A stretch of DNA of 64,000 nt from Spinellus fusiger (lineage: Eukaryota; Mucoromycota; Mucoromycetes; Mucorales; Phycomycetaceae): contig JALLLS010000063.1 of assembly GCA_025094145.1 (NCBI GenBank), positions 124,001-188,000 of the forward strand, read 5' to 3'. Below, in pieces: positions 46,213 to 59,003 of the stretch (positions are counted from its first letter, which is position 1; every line of letters begins with the position of its first letter). The notes under the pieces were generated by a model, which did no database searches, was not told where the DNA came from, and was given only the letters and a program-made list of their open reading frames with translations. The position numbers were made by a program, and so were the translations under genes.

Positions 46213-47626
46213 ATGTCTCAACCTATTGTTCTTATTACTGGATGTACTGAGGGTGGTATTGGTAAACAACTCTTTTCTTGTGGGATTTTCATTAAGAATG
46301 CCACGGATGAATATTGATCTGCTACTGCTTAGGCTATGATCTTTGCAAAAAATTCGTAAAAGAAGGATGCAATGTGTTTGCAGGAGTGCGTAACGTTAAG
46401 AGCTCGGGAGATCTGCATCGTAAGTACACTCAACAAGAATGCTCTGTTCTTCTTTCTTTTCCTGTGCTTAACATGTATCAGAATATGGATGTACAATTGT
46501 TGAGATTGACGTCACTGATAAGAGTAGCATTAAGGATGCTGTAAAGGTAAGTAAAGAACACATTCAGGTCACACACAGTTGATCATTACTTACATGTGCT
46601 ATAATAGAAAATCATAGACCACGCTGGTCATATTGGTAAGTCATTGGCTATGGCTTCATCTGCAATAGTGTATAAAATACTAATATCAGTGCCTGTTCTT
46701 TAGATGTGTTGGTGAACAATGCTGGGTGTCCGTAAGTTCAATAGTATATCTTGGAGAACATCCTATTGTATTTGATTTTGGCATTGACAAAAGAGACATT
46801 AGTGCTGTTGGGGCACTGCTAGACATTGAGGATGAATCAATCGAAAGATGCATTGATACAAATGTTTTGGGGCTACTGTCTATGTGTCGTGCTGTTGGAT
46901 TTCACATGGCAAGACGCAACAAAGGAACTATTGTGAACATTGGTTCTATTGTTGGCTATGCAGGCACGCCTTGGGCTGGTAAATAATAGAGAACTCTGGA
47001 GTGAACCAGTTGGCTCATGTATTGCTCTTTATTTGTACAGGCATCTACTCCATGTCCAAAGCAGCTGTCCATAGTCTAACGGATGTATTGAGACTAGAAC
47101 TCAAACCCTTTGGCATTAATGTAGTATTAGTTGCACCTGGTAAGTCACATCTACACTCCACACCTATTGTTTGGATTCAAAGTAATAGCCAATGCTTATA
47201 TGATGTTCTCTCCTCAACAGGCTCAGTGTCTTCTAATATTGGCACTACAGGAACATCCAACATCCGTATACCCAATGGTAAGAGAATAATACTCTTGATG
47301 ACAGACACAGAGTCACCCACACCTTGCACTAGACTCTCTCTATAAGTCCTGTACAGAACACATCTACGCTAGAGCCAATGCCTCCCAAGGTATGTCCTCT
47401 TCTACTAGTACAAGACACACACACTCACTAAATGGATGTGTGATAAGTGTCCTGTATATCCTCAAGTCAATTTGCAGACTATGTTGTTCCTCGTGTTCTT
47501 TGTGAATCTCCCTCTAGATACATCAACTATGGAACCAATTCCTTCATACTGCTCTGTCTTTACTATGTACCTGCCTTTGTCAAGGACTTTTTATACACAA
47601 GAAGATTTGGCTTGAACAATCTATAA
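46213..47626 (+). CDS. AYR1: Short-chain dehydrogenase, AYR1-like, ten exons
   Basis: NADPH-dependent oxidoreductase. Yeast Ayr1 reduces 1-acyl-dihydroxyacetone phosphate on lipid droplets and ER. Exons 46213-46261, 46333-46419, 46482-46546, 46608-46635, 46704-46731, 46803-46978, 47041-47139, 47221-47277, 47333-47389 and 47448-47626 give 274 aa. The Rossmann motif TGCTEGGIG (9-17), EIDVTD, LVNNAG, catalytic Ser in NIGSIVGYAG and YSMSK (Tyr-x3-Lys) are all present, followed by VLVAPGSV. A C-terminal hydrophobic stretch (FILLCLYYVPAFV) could be a membrane anchor, as in Ayr1. Two exons are only 28 nt. The last acceptor (47447) was chosen because it alone keeps the frame. The substrate is inferred from family. 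Confidence 0.87.
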
Positions 47627-48117
47627 TTCCTCCATTATTAGCATAAACTCATACACCACCATAGTACAATGCTTCTTATTGTTCTTATGCCCTATCCCAC
47701 CCTACTCTTATCATCCTCATACGATCTATTCAAGTGAATAAAAGATCAAAGCATAGCACGCTATTCAATTGTAAATGAGCCAACAGATACAATGAGAAAG
47801 GATCTTACTACAGGCTAAGGACAGATGGACTCTTGGATTTTAAATTTCCTCTAATGTCTCTTCTTCTTTATGAATTGCCTCTATCTACTAGCAGTGCTCC
47901 TCTGCCCTTTTTTTCTTTTCCTTTTCTAATCACAGCACTGGAGTTCAAGTACAGTGACTGAGTGTCCTCAAGAAACATCTCCTGCTCCCCCTTTGATTTC
48001 AAAGACCGAAGGCACTGGAGTCTAGGTGACGACAGGTGTGACTTGGCATCGAATACACAAAGAGTATGAACAAAAGACGAGCTTAGTTGGACGCTGCTCT
48101 TTTTGCTAATAACAAAA
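47627..48117. other. Intergenic between AYR1-like gene and SF3A1
   Basis: AT-rich 3' region and promoter; nothing else recognised. Confidence 0.5.
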
Positions 48118-50407
48118 ATGGTGACATCCACGTCCACACTACCTTCCTCAGGACCTGTTCAGGGAACAAACAGCGCAGAAGATGGAAGCAGACCTGTTGT
48201 AGGCATTATCTACCCACCACCCGACATAAGAAGTATAGCAAAAAAAAAAAAACAAACAAACCACCAACAGCACAGAATGAAACTCATGTCTTTTTATTAT
48301 TATTATTATTATGATATATTATATATTATGATATATTATGATGATGATTGTATCTTGTGTGTTTTTTTTCCTTAAGAATTTGTCGACAAGGCAGCTATTT
48401 TCTTGGCCAACAAGGGTCCTGAACTTATCGACCGCATTCGTGATAAAGAAATGCACGATTCTCGTTTCAGTTTCTTCAATCCAACCGACCCTTACCATGC
48501 TTACTATCAATTCAAGATGAAAGAAGCCAGAGAAGGCAAAAGTAATGAAAAAGGTGGAAAAAAAAGAGTGTGTGAGTGAATAACACGTCTTTCTTTTTTC
48601 TTTTCTTGTCACCATATAGCTTCTCAAGTAGAAAGTATGAGAGAAGAAGAAATGGAATTAGAACCTGAAATTCGACCTGCACCCAAGGAACCAGAGCTAT
48701 TTGAGTTCTCCGCCCCTATGCCTGCCATGTCAGCACAGGACTTGTAGGTGATCTAGTGACAAAAAAAAGAAAAGCGTTGATTCATTCAGTGGTGTATCTT
48801 AGAGACATCATGAAGTTAACAGCACAGTTTGCAGCACGCAATGGCCGTCAATTCATCAGTCAACTTGCACAGCGTGAATCTCGAAACTACCAATTCGATT
48901 TCCTACGACCTTCTCACAGTCTGTTCTCGTACTTTACTGAACTTGTCAAACAGTATACAAAAGTGCTTATTCCTCCAAGAGACCTGAAAGACAAGTTGAA
49001 AGACAACACCAACAACAAATACAGAATCCTCGATAGAGTCAAAGAACGTGTTGAGTGGGTGGCATGGATGGAGGCAGAGAAGAGAAAGAAAGAGGATGAG
49101 GAAGAAAGAGAAAGAGGTATGTAAGAAAGGAGAGTGAGGAGATGCGAATAATAAGGATTCTGATGTCTCTCCTTAGTTGCCTATGCTAGTATCGACTGGC
49201 ATGACTTTGTCATTGTGGAGACGGTTGAGTTTACAGACGTGGATGAGCAGGCAGACCTACCTCCTCCCATGAGTCTGTCTGAACTTGAGAATATGTCCTT
49301 GGCACAAAAGAGATTAGCCGCCATGCCAGAACCTATTCAAGAAGAGAAGACTGGAGATATGGAGATGGACGTACGTAGCTGCTATACAAAATACACAATA
49401 CAACACCTACACTTCCAAGTTAGAGGGTATCGCTGACATGTTGCTCTATAGATTGATGATGTTGATATGGAAGAAGATGAGGAAGAAGAGGCACCTCCTC
49501 AGAGAACCTACATTCAAAATGTCAGAGTGCCTGTCTCCAACACTGGTATCAAAATTCGTACCGATTACAAGCCAAAAATGCTTGGATCAGGATCCTCCAG
49601 AAGCCGTGGTCCTGTGCAAGTATGCCCTCGTTGTGGAGATGCTATTCCTGTATCTGAGATGGATGAGCACGTCCGTATTGAGTTGTTGGATCCTAAATGG
49701 AAGGAGCAAAAATTGGCTATGGAGGCCAAAACCAAAGACAGTAACTTGTTACAAGAAGGCACAGATGTAGCCAAGATTCTGAAGAACTTCTCTGGCTACC
49801 GTTCTGATATTTTCGGTGCAGAAGAAACTGAGATCGGAAAGAAGATTGCAGCAGAAGAAGAAGAAGCAAAAAAAAAGCAAAAGGTGGTTTGGGATGGACA
49901 TTCTGCAAGCATCAATTTAGCAACACAAAGAGCATCACAGCATATGACAATTGATGATCAGATTGCTGCTATTCATAGAAGCAAGGGATTCACGCCGTAA
50001 GATGATGGTGTTGGTTAAGTACTGGGGTACTCTACTAAAGAAAACATCTTTCTTTCTTTCTTTCTTTTAGGGATGCCTATGGTGCTCAGTCTTCAAAGGG
50101 AGAACAGGCACCACCCGCCTCATATGCTAATCAGAGCGATCAGCAACAATACCAGTATGAGGAACAAACATACAATGCAACATGGACCTCTGCACCAGAG
50201 GGCGCATCGAATACAGCCCTATTCGCTAACCAACTGCCTGGGATGTACACTATTCCTGGTGCAATGCAACCACCACCACCACAGCTACCACCCAATGGAT
50301 CTCAGCAATACGCCACAGAAGCACCCATCTCTGGTGTTACACGTAAAACAGAGAATGAAGGGGATGGACGAGTAGATAATAAGCGATCACGAAAAGAAAC
50401 AGAGTAA
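48118..50407 (+). CDS. SF3A1: Splicing factor 3A subunit 1 (SF3A1/Prp21)
   Basis: Component of the U2 snRNP SF3a complex, needed for prespliceosome assembly in the nucleus. Exons 48118-48232, 48377-48541, 48620-48743, 48803-49116, 49177-49370, 49452-49996 and 50071-50407 give 597 aa. VVGIIYPPPDIRKFVDKAA opens the first SURP/SWAP module (NPTDPYHAYYQFKM). The second has IMKLTAQFAARNGRQFISQL and YQFDFLRPSHSLFSYF. After YASIDWHDFVVVETVEF and an acidic region come CPRCGDAIPVSEMDEHVRIE, IFGAEETEIGKKI and VVWDGHSASI, all conserved landmarks. The C-terminal ubiquitin-like domain of animal SF3A1 is absent; the end is Gln/Pro-rich and finishes with a basic NKRSRKE motif. All junctions are GT-AG with matching phases. 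Start chosen at the first ATG upstream of the SURP block. Confidence 0.96.
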
Positions 50408-50825
50408 CAGTAAGAACAAACTGAAGTGTGGGCATTATTTTTAAAAGTATATGATGTTCTTCATGTATCTTATTTTTTTATACAAATAAAATATATATAT
50501 ATATAAAAAAGGACATTTATTAAATACAAAGGAATTCTTCATTGGATGAATACACTGGATTACAGTCATGGAGATAGTATTGAGAGTGAGTAAAGAAATT
50601 GGTATATACTTCAGTGTATGTATTATTATTATTATTTTATATAATAATCCAATGTATTTTCAGCTCTACATAGGGTATGTATAGGTGTGTATGTATAGGT
50701 GTGTATGTATGTATATGTGTGTATATACATAGGTGTGTATATACATAGGTGTGTTGGCTGTACTGAATATGAAGAGAAGAGAGAAAGAAAAAGAGTAAAT
50801 AAATAATGCAGCAATACAGCAATGT
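50408..50825. other. Intergenic between convergent genes
   Basis: 3' regions of SF3A1 (plus) and the RhoGEF (minus). Contains AT dinucleotide and TATGTGTG-type repeats (50680-50755). Confidence 0.7.
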
Positions 50826-53800
50826 TTACAGCTCAGCAAGAGATGAAGACAGGGATTTTGAATGTGACATCTTCAGCTGAAATATAGATTGGTAAGTGCC
50901 TTTGGACGCACTGGATTTCACTCCAAAAATAAATGGCACTTCTCCAGTGGATCCATTGTTTAAACATCGAACAGCATCACCCTGAATGATTTGCTCAATA
51001 TTACCCTAATATCTATGTATGAGTCATAGTCTCTCGAGGCACTGTCTATTTCCTATGAACTCACCGTGATGAGACTGCGAACTTCAATAAAGGAGGGCTC
51101 AAAAGCTATGACATAAGGATAGAAAAATGCAAAAGAACTAGGAGATCCTTCCCATGTAATAAGAAAGTTTGGATATAGCCGATTGCCCTTTTTATCCACA
51201 TAAAAGGCATATTCTGTAGTCATAACGCTATACATTTAGGTATTCTTTTTCATGTCTATTGACCTTACCATTATAGCATACAAGATACTCTTTAAGTGGT
51301 GTGCAAAAGACTGAGATGTACTTGATACTGGTACGTAGATTCAATCTAGACTCGTCATTCTTATGTAGAGTAATAAAATCTAGATTCTTATCATTTGGGT
51401 TAAGCAGAACTATCCACGCACCATGACACTACAGAGTGAGTACTGTGGAAATAGACTTATTCTTATTCTACTTACATTCCACCTTGTCAGAACGCATATC
51501 AATAATCACAAGTCCACGTGGAGAAGTAATAAGTAGATTATGGGCCGTCAATTCAAGAGCCCACGCTTCACTTGGCACATACACCTTCTTGAATCTTTTA
51601 AACTGTGCGTGTCCGGTATTTCGCTTTGACTTGACTATCTTTTCTAATAGACTGTATCTTCTATTTTCTTTCAGTGGCGCGGGTTCCAGTAGAATAATTG
51701 TTGAATAGAACTGTGATACTTGGGGCACGCATATTAATTTTCTCTCAAGACATACACCAACATGAAAAAATGGGACGTGTGCCTGCACTTTTCGTCCTGT
51801 ATCTTTGATCCTCAGTGTGTCGTTGAGTACTGCAATAGAATACTCCCATAATACTCCATCCGACAAGACCAAAAGTAGATCATAGTCTTCGAGCACTTCA
51901 ATTTGAGCAACATGATCCAGTCTTAACACTCTATGAGGTGGACTTGTCTGCATTAGATGTCCTATATATACACCATTCTCTGTTGCAAGTCCGTAGAGTT
52001 GATTATTCTCTATGAACAAAAACAAAATGGTAGAGAAATATAAGCAAAAGTGACCTAATCATCATTAATAAAACATGGCTCTGCACTTACGAAAAGTGAC
52101 AATGTGGTTCACCTTGACATTGATAGGAAATACTCTTTCTGGTAAAACAGAAACAGTATCAAACACCGGCTGTCGCAGACACTTGGTTGTTTGTTGAGTC
52201 CTGATATGATCCATCCATAGTTTTCGGGTCGCCAAGGAAGGCGCATAAAAGGTGACACTTTCTGATGTCTTGCGGCCGAGTTGTCTGAAAATAAGTGGGT
52301 ATCCTGACTTCATCTCAGTAGCTGAATAATCTCCTGCTAGTATCATACTCTCAATAGCTCCAGAAGGAGAATAAGACTCTCTTTTTGGAATATAAGATAG
52401 CAGGTTTGCTGATCCCTGCTTGACAAGAGGCGTCATCAGAGTGGAGACATGTAGTAATTCCAGAGGAATTGGCTACAGGTGTTATATTTGTGGTTAAGGT
52501 AGTGTAGGATGGACATGCAAACATGGCGACAGTCTTTGTTTACCTTTCTACAGATAATATAATGCTCACAATTGTTGAGCATCTTTACTTTGGCAAACAT
52601 CAAGTAATGATCAAAAAGGATGATTTGATACTCCTTTGAGTTCAAGTGAGTTAGTTTACGAAGAGTGCCTTGCTTTATAATAGAACGTCCTTCTTCGAGA
52701 AGTTTAAGATCCTATGCAACATACCTTTCATTAATAAAATAAAATAAAAAGCTATTTATCTAAGCTGAAGAATACTCACTACTTTAAATGCATTATTCTT
52801 GAATGTAAAGTGGTAATGTATTCGTTCAATATCAAATTTGTTCTTGGAGTTTCCTGTTTCTGTATTTACTCGGGCCAGAAACTGTCGAATTGTACTCATT
52901 GCTTCTGGTATCTGCGTCTGGTCTGGATGGTGAGGTGGTGTATGCTTTAAAATCTCATTCAAAAGTAAAGTATAACGCCCAAGTCGTGTTGTTGGTTTGG
53001 TGAGATATCCATTCAACTCTAATTTTTTAGACAGAGGATTGCGTTCTGTTTTCTGTCCGTGCATATATTTATATATTTATAAAAATATAAAAATATATAT
53101 GTGTGTGTGTGTACATGTTCTTAATGAGTCTATCTGTGTATGTCTCTACAACCATTTCTACTTGTCTGAAAACATTGTCTTCTAATCTGGTAAAAAAAAG
53201 GAAAGGGAATACTTTTCCTACCTCAGCAAATAGTTTGAGCTTAGGGTTGATGTAGCGTTCTTGCTCAAACACAAATTTAGCCTCATACTGTCGAGCTCCA
53301 TAGTAAATAAAAGGCTCAAACTCTGTGGCGAACTTTAGCATAATGTCTCCAATATGTGAGACAATAGGATGTTCTCTCTGTCGTGCCTGCAACTCTTTGA
53401 AAAGTCGTGAACTTATGCTGTGGATAACGAGTAGGTTCGAGAATACTTTGTCAATAAAATGATGGCGTCTTGATGGTGGGATAATATCTTCCTTGGTGAG
53501 AGGCTTTATCCACATCTTTCAATAAATAATCTCTGTCAATACAATAGCAATGCCTTAATAAACACTAAACACTATTACCTCATTCATATAGTCAAGATCA
53601 TTGCCAAAATTCTCTTCTGTATAAACCAGTTCATAAATAGTCTCTTGTCGTTTTTTCTCGCTGTTGGAGATAGAGTTGAGTATTTCTGGTGATACATTAC
53701 TAACCCATAATTGTTGGGATTGGATCTGGGGAGAGATGGGTGCTGCTACAATAGCTGGGTGTAAGTTGATGGAACGCCGATAGTCTCTCTGTGTAATCCC

Positions 53801-55062
53801 ATTGATGATTGCTTAGTCTCATTACTCCAAACCCAATAAATCAAGTCTTACCTGTAATTTGTTCTTGGGACATGAATAGCTATAGCAAGAGATGTCGTTC
53901 TTATTGATGTCTCAAGTAGGTACAAAACAGCGAGTAAGTTGAGGTAAAAGCCCTGTTGGGAGCCTTGTATAAAAGTTGTTGGGGCTACAAGTGTAGTTAT
54001 TCACAGATCCATCCTCATCTTGAGATAGCTCACTAAATATACTGCTAGCTGTAGTCATGGTGCCTGGTGATGTGAGTGTACTACAGTTCTGGTTGATTAA
54101 ATGCTCTTCACTAGTATAGTGTAGCACTGGATCATTAAAGTGGTAAATTTCGATGGGTGAATCAACAAAGCCCTTCTCATAACTAACATCATGGAAGAAT
54201 CTTTGTGCACATAGAGATCTTCCAATATGAAGGGCTATCAACCGATTCTCTTCATGAATAATAAGCATCAGTTTATCCTAAGGGGGGTTCAATTTAGCTC
54301 AATCTTAGGATAGAACACAAACAAGTCAACAAATGCCAAGCCCACGACTTACCACTGCCTTTTCTCCGTCAAATACGTTTTTGTATTCAATGTTATCTTT
54401 AATATAGAGGTCATTCAGTAATATTTTCTCGCGGAATTCTTGAGCAATAAAAGATAGAAAGGAAGGTGGAAGTGTTTCGGCAAGATTGAATGCATCTACT
54501 GTATATAACCTATCGATATTCTCAGTTTCATTGGGTTCACAAGGGGAATTCATCTCAAACACTGGGTCTTGTGATTGATGAAAGGTATGCTCAGATGCTG
54601 TTGGTGTCTTTCCATTGTCTCTCTGCTGCACTATGTTAATAATAATATCAATAACTAAGAAAGAACACCAATGGAATCTATAATGCAAGTACCTCTTGGA
54701 GCAAAGTCCAGTGTATTGAATGTATGCATTGTCTGTGTCGTCTTCTTTTGTGGGTAACTCAGCGCAGTATAGGTCTTATTCTTCCAAGTGCTTCTTATAT
54801 TGGACAGATTGTGCTTCTCGTCTGTTACCGATAAATCAAGAATATTGCATTCATTGACAGGAACCTCAGTTTTGTCTGTGGCATAAACATGTTCCTGTGC
54901 TGTCTTTCCAAGAGTATAGCGTACTGAAGGACAGCCTGACTGGATAGAATGTTTTTTATGTTCAGAGCCTCTATTGATTTTATTCTGTAGAATGGACTTG
55001 AAGAAGCTCTTTTCTAGGCCAGGGTCGTGGTAGGTGGATGTTTGTACTTGTGAATAACTCAT
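50826..55062 (-). CDS. Rho1-type GEF (DEP-DH-PH-CNH) with in-frame TGA
   Basis: Activates Rho1 in cell-wall integrity and polarity signalling at the plasma membrane (Rom2/Rgf1 family). Twelve exons (minus): 54693-55062, 54353-54630, 53852-54277, 53579-53788, 53222-53515, 52780-53052, 52544-52711, 52091-52472, 51483-52009, 51269-51428, 51065-51213 and 50826-51005, 1139 codons in phase. DEP at about 168-265 (LPPSFLSFIAQEFREKILLN, RSLCAQRFFHDV). DH at about 395-590 (ELVYTEENFGNDLDYM, LELNGYLTKPTTRLGRY). PH at about 600-765 (LFDHYLMFAK, LWMDHIR). CNH at about 800-1110 (YGLATENGVYIG, YAFYVDKKGNRLYPN). Codon 338 (53912-53914) is TGA inside exon 3, where relatives have Cys in a T/S-rich CYSPTC-type motif; both sides stay in frame and conserved. 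The gene is intact otherwise, so it may be a point nonsense allele, a sequence error or recoding. Confidence 0.92.
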
Positions 55063-57090
55063 TAAAAACAGAGTATTCAGAAATAGAAAGGATGAATCTA
55101 TATATGAACAGCAAGAATAAACAAGACTCAATGAAGGTGTATATGTAGTTGATTTTCTTGGTAGTCTTCTTGAAAGAACAGAGTACGCCAGGGAGAGGTG
55201 CTATAGACACGCCAGAAGAGAAAGAAAAGAAAGAAGTAAAAAAGGATCGGGGTTAGTGTGTAGAATCGAAACTTTTTATTTTATGAGTAATAAGTGCCTA
55301 GCGTGCATTGAGCATGTTGGCCACCCGATGGGGACGTAAGGTAGAGATAATAATGAAAACACTCTATTCGTCCATAAACCCGGGATATTCTGTAATAAAG
55401 AAGATATTGTATCTCTCTTCAACGGTGTGGTTGCATAGGGATGGGTTTTTAAAGGCATATGTGACAGCAAAACACACACATATGACAGTAGAGTGGGGTG
55501 TAAAGAGAAATGCTCTTTTGTAATCACTATATAAACTCAACCAAAAGATAAGCATTGAATAAAGAAAGAATGTGAAAACAGATACAGGAACAGATATCAG
55601 CAGTCTCAGGTACGATCAAATGAATAAACAGTGAAAGATAACAATTTGATAGAAATGGCATGGACATTCTACTGAACTATTAGTACTTTAGCACTTTTGG
55701 ATATATTCAACTATCGCTTTATTGGCAAATGACTCCACCACCAAATTCCAAGTCAATAGAAAGTGGATGACTTGCAAGAGAAGAGACATATTAAACTAAA
55801 GACTTCTTCAGTCCTTTGTTAGTGTAGTGGGTGTGCTTGGTGCATTTATTACATTTATTGCACCTGGTGCAGCTGAGTCTTATTATTTGCTTTAATAACA
55901 GAGTAAGGGGTAAATAGCTTAATTTACAGGTGTTTCTCTGATATTTGTCAGCATGTCTTTACTTTACTTGGCATAAACTATGAAACCTTTATATAAATGA
56001 ATATCCATATATATATATATATATATCCATATATTCTTGGTGGTGAAAACCCTTCCTTGAGCATAATTCTGGACCACACCAAGTTCTGCTCTATAAAAGA
56101 TGAGTCAAGTGCTCTTTATGCTTATTAGGAGGTCATTGAAATAGTCTTTATCACGGGGACCTTTTCTACTTTTAACAGGCTTAGAAAGCGCATTTTTCCT
56201 ACTTGAGGCCCAACTATAGTTTTTTCTTTTTTTTTATATTATATTTATATATATATTAGATAACACCTAAGCTGATTCCCTTTGAGATGTTTTCTCAATA
56301 AACGTATGCCTTCTTTTCTTTTTTTCTTCCGAAGTCTGTTCTACATAAAAAAAAATTGGTCTTAATAAATACTTGGATACAGTGGTTTAGCCTAAAATAA
56401 GACACTTTAATAAAGGTGCTGGACATAAATATGCTATTATTACTACTAGTGTTGATACTATGGATGAATTACAGTGTGAGATACTGCATCTGTTATAAAA
56501 CACACTGGGACAGAATGAACGATAATTCCATAGTGTATTCTTAGCCATGGACACTCCACTAGCAGCTCAATTACAATGTTCTCTACATTAATAAATGAAT
56601 TACATTGTCTTTTTTATTGTAATCGTCTCATTTAGGGCTAAACCACTGTACAAGATCCCACCAAATGTTGAATGACATCAATATGTAATTAAAAATGGTA
56701 TTTATGTCGGAAAACAGTATTCAGAAAGAGCGGAGGTTGAAATGAAATACCTAAGTCTGTTGCAGGGTAACTATCCAAGGTAAATAAGACTAGAAATAAG
56801 ACGATATATCTGCCGTTGTTGCATAGAAACTAAGCTAGGGTGTATTAGAAAGATTCATGATGTATCTAATAAGACGATTCTAGGAGAAAAATCCGCTTTT
56901 ATGTTTTTTTTATATTATCTTGACGTTCATTGGATGAAACACAAGCAAAATAGAAATAGAATGAATAGCAGTTCATGACAGAGTGCAGAATAAGCCATTA
57001 TTTAGCACAGATAACCATCATAGACGAGATCCAACTAATATATACTGTAGCTGATGAGTAAGGGGAAAAGTATTTGGAAGATAGAAGAAC
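55063..57090. other. Intergenic with MITE
   Basis: Upstream region of the RhoGEF, then 1.5 kb of AT-rich DNA. Holds an (AT)n run near 56010, a possible small hairpin at 55838-55863 and one MITE (56380-56648). No gene recognised. Confidence 0.5.
56380..56648. mobile_element. MITE M, copy 2 (269 bp)
   Basis: Ends CAGTGGTTTAGCC and its inverse GGCTAAACCACTG, terminal inverted repeat about 24 bp with one or two mismatches, TA on both sides (56378-56379 and 56649-56650). Same orientation as copy 1 and highly similar to it. Ends starting CAGTG and TA duplication point to a Tc1/mariner-type enzyme for mobilisation. Confidence 0.93.
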
Positions 57091-57429
57091 AGTAAAATGG
57101 AATTTATTGAACAAGCCTATAAACAGACAGGTAAGAATACTAAGAACATTTCAATCTGTGCTTCAATTCTAGTTAATAAACCTGTATCCATGGCTGTTAT
57201 TATTTTTCATTACAACTCCTCCTTCATAATGGCTGCCATTTTCTCTAGTGTTGTTGTATTTTCCAATACCTTTAATATATATCTAATAGGAAACAGAAGA
57301 GATATACATCTGGATGTTGTACAGGAATCCACTACGAACAACAGGCACAATGCTGACAGTGTTCCAATGCTCAGCACTGTCTGTGTGACTGTGTGTAGAG
57401 CAATGAGAAACTAGATCAGCAGAGACCTC

Positions 57430-58130
57430 ACCGAGGAATATTATAAAGAGACTCAAAATCTATTGAGAACAATTTCATCAAGACCATAGCAACGCTTGTT
57501 TCCGTGCGTACTTTTGACAGATTTCTGGACAACCTGTGCTACTATTAAAATCCCGGCAGTAAAAATTTCCTCAATAAGAGATGTGCAATAATGGTACAAG
57601 TAGGCCTGTAAGTACTTAGTATCAACAAAGAAATGGTAGGACTATACAATATAGCTGAATGACTCTTCTATGCTTCTCATAAATAAAAATTCTGTGGGAG
57701 GGTATCATGAATTATAAGAAAGGAGATTTTCTACAATATTTGTTGAAAGTGTCAAAGTAGAATGACGGCAGTTTGATGGTCGTAGGGTTACTTCAGTGAG
57801 GAATAAATTGAAAGGCTTTATGGAGTGAAATATTAACACCGAAGACCACACTGATATATTTAAGATGACATATTGTTCTGAGCCTAACTGTTTCTCGCAC
57901 TTGAGTCCTAGAGTTGGACACCTTCTGTGAAAATACAATACCAGGAGGAAGAGAGAATGTTGAAACTATGCTTAACTGGCTTCCCTACAGTTCTGATCTT
58001 CATTCAATTGAGTATATGTAAAGTCACTAATTACTAAGCAACTTGCTAATAAGACACTTCATGCTTTAAATAATAATGTAATTATTTCTTGATGGTATTA
58101 GGTATTTAGCTAAAGAATCTGTGGAACTAT
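57430..58130 (+). pseudogene. Strongly decayed Tc1-like transposase relic
   Basis: GSLMVVGLLQ near 57770 and NWLPYSSDLHSIEYM near 57970-58020 line up with the GSVMVWGCF and WPAQSPDLNPIEHLW motifs of Tc1 enzymes, in the right order and spacing. Everything else is degraded, and neither end was found. Confidence 0.5.
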
Positions 58131-59003
58131 ACCAGTAGTAAGCTAAAGTATGTAAGAAAAGAAAGGGTTAGAAAAAGGGAATTTATATAGCTATCAGAAA
58201 TCTAAACAAATAATTAGTAGGATAGGAGATACAACTAATACATTTACACTCCACAAATATACAAATGTTTAAACACTTAACACTTAACACTACCTCTATA
58301 TCCTAACTGCTATGTGAATCTTTCAAAATATATATAATTATGATCAAGAAGATACATTTTAAATCATCAAGATAGTGATGCTTTGGCATATAAAGATAAA
58401 TAGTATTTTATTAATATATATGAAAATAATAAATATAAGAGCTGTAGAGATAACTGATGATACTGTTGATAATGTGCATTTAATCTCTCGATTGTTTTTC
58501 TTTTTTTATATTGCTTTATAATAGTAAAACACGTTAAGGATTAAAATATCTACAACTATATATTCATTGATGGAAAAGACATTGTGACAGATACCTACAT
58601 ATTATTTTCCATATTAATTTTATTGAATGTATCATTATTATAACATTTAAATTTAAAGATTAATAAGGTACATCCATGAAATAATGGAATACCTAAAGCA
58701 TCTGTAGGTGAAGTAAGAAATCATAAGGATCACATATTTCTATTCATAATCATCGGGATATGAATGAATAAGAATATTAATCGGAGAATATATTATTGAA
58801 TATACACCTATAGAACATTAGATATATTTAATCACAGAAATGCTGTTCTTGAACCTTGCATCCTACAGCCATAGAAAACAAACTGATATTACCTATTTAC
58901 TACATATCAACTACATTTCATAAATATATATAGTCAATATCATTATTGATAATAAGCCTATAAAAATATACATGTGATTTATTTATTCTAAAATGATTAT
59001 ATT
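58131..59003. other. Intergenic, no gene seen
   Basis: Very AT-rich, no ORF of note. Confidence 0.6.

Noticed and set aside
53069..53210. Possible extra coding exon in the RhoGEF DH domain
   Set aside because: Its translation runs into AC/AT repeats. Splicing from 53222 directly to 53052 restores the conserved join before TERNPLSKKLELNGY.
53912..53914. Selenocysteine at the RhoGEF TGA as the preferred reading
   Set aside because: No SECIS-like element was identified, most fungi lack the pathway and RhoGEFs are not known selenoproteins. Nonsense or sequence error is simpler.
57097..57414. 105-codon ORF on plus
   Set aside because: No motif or relative. It precedes a decayed Tc1 relic and shows no coding-like pattern.
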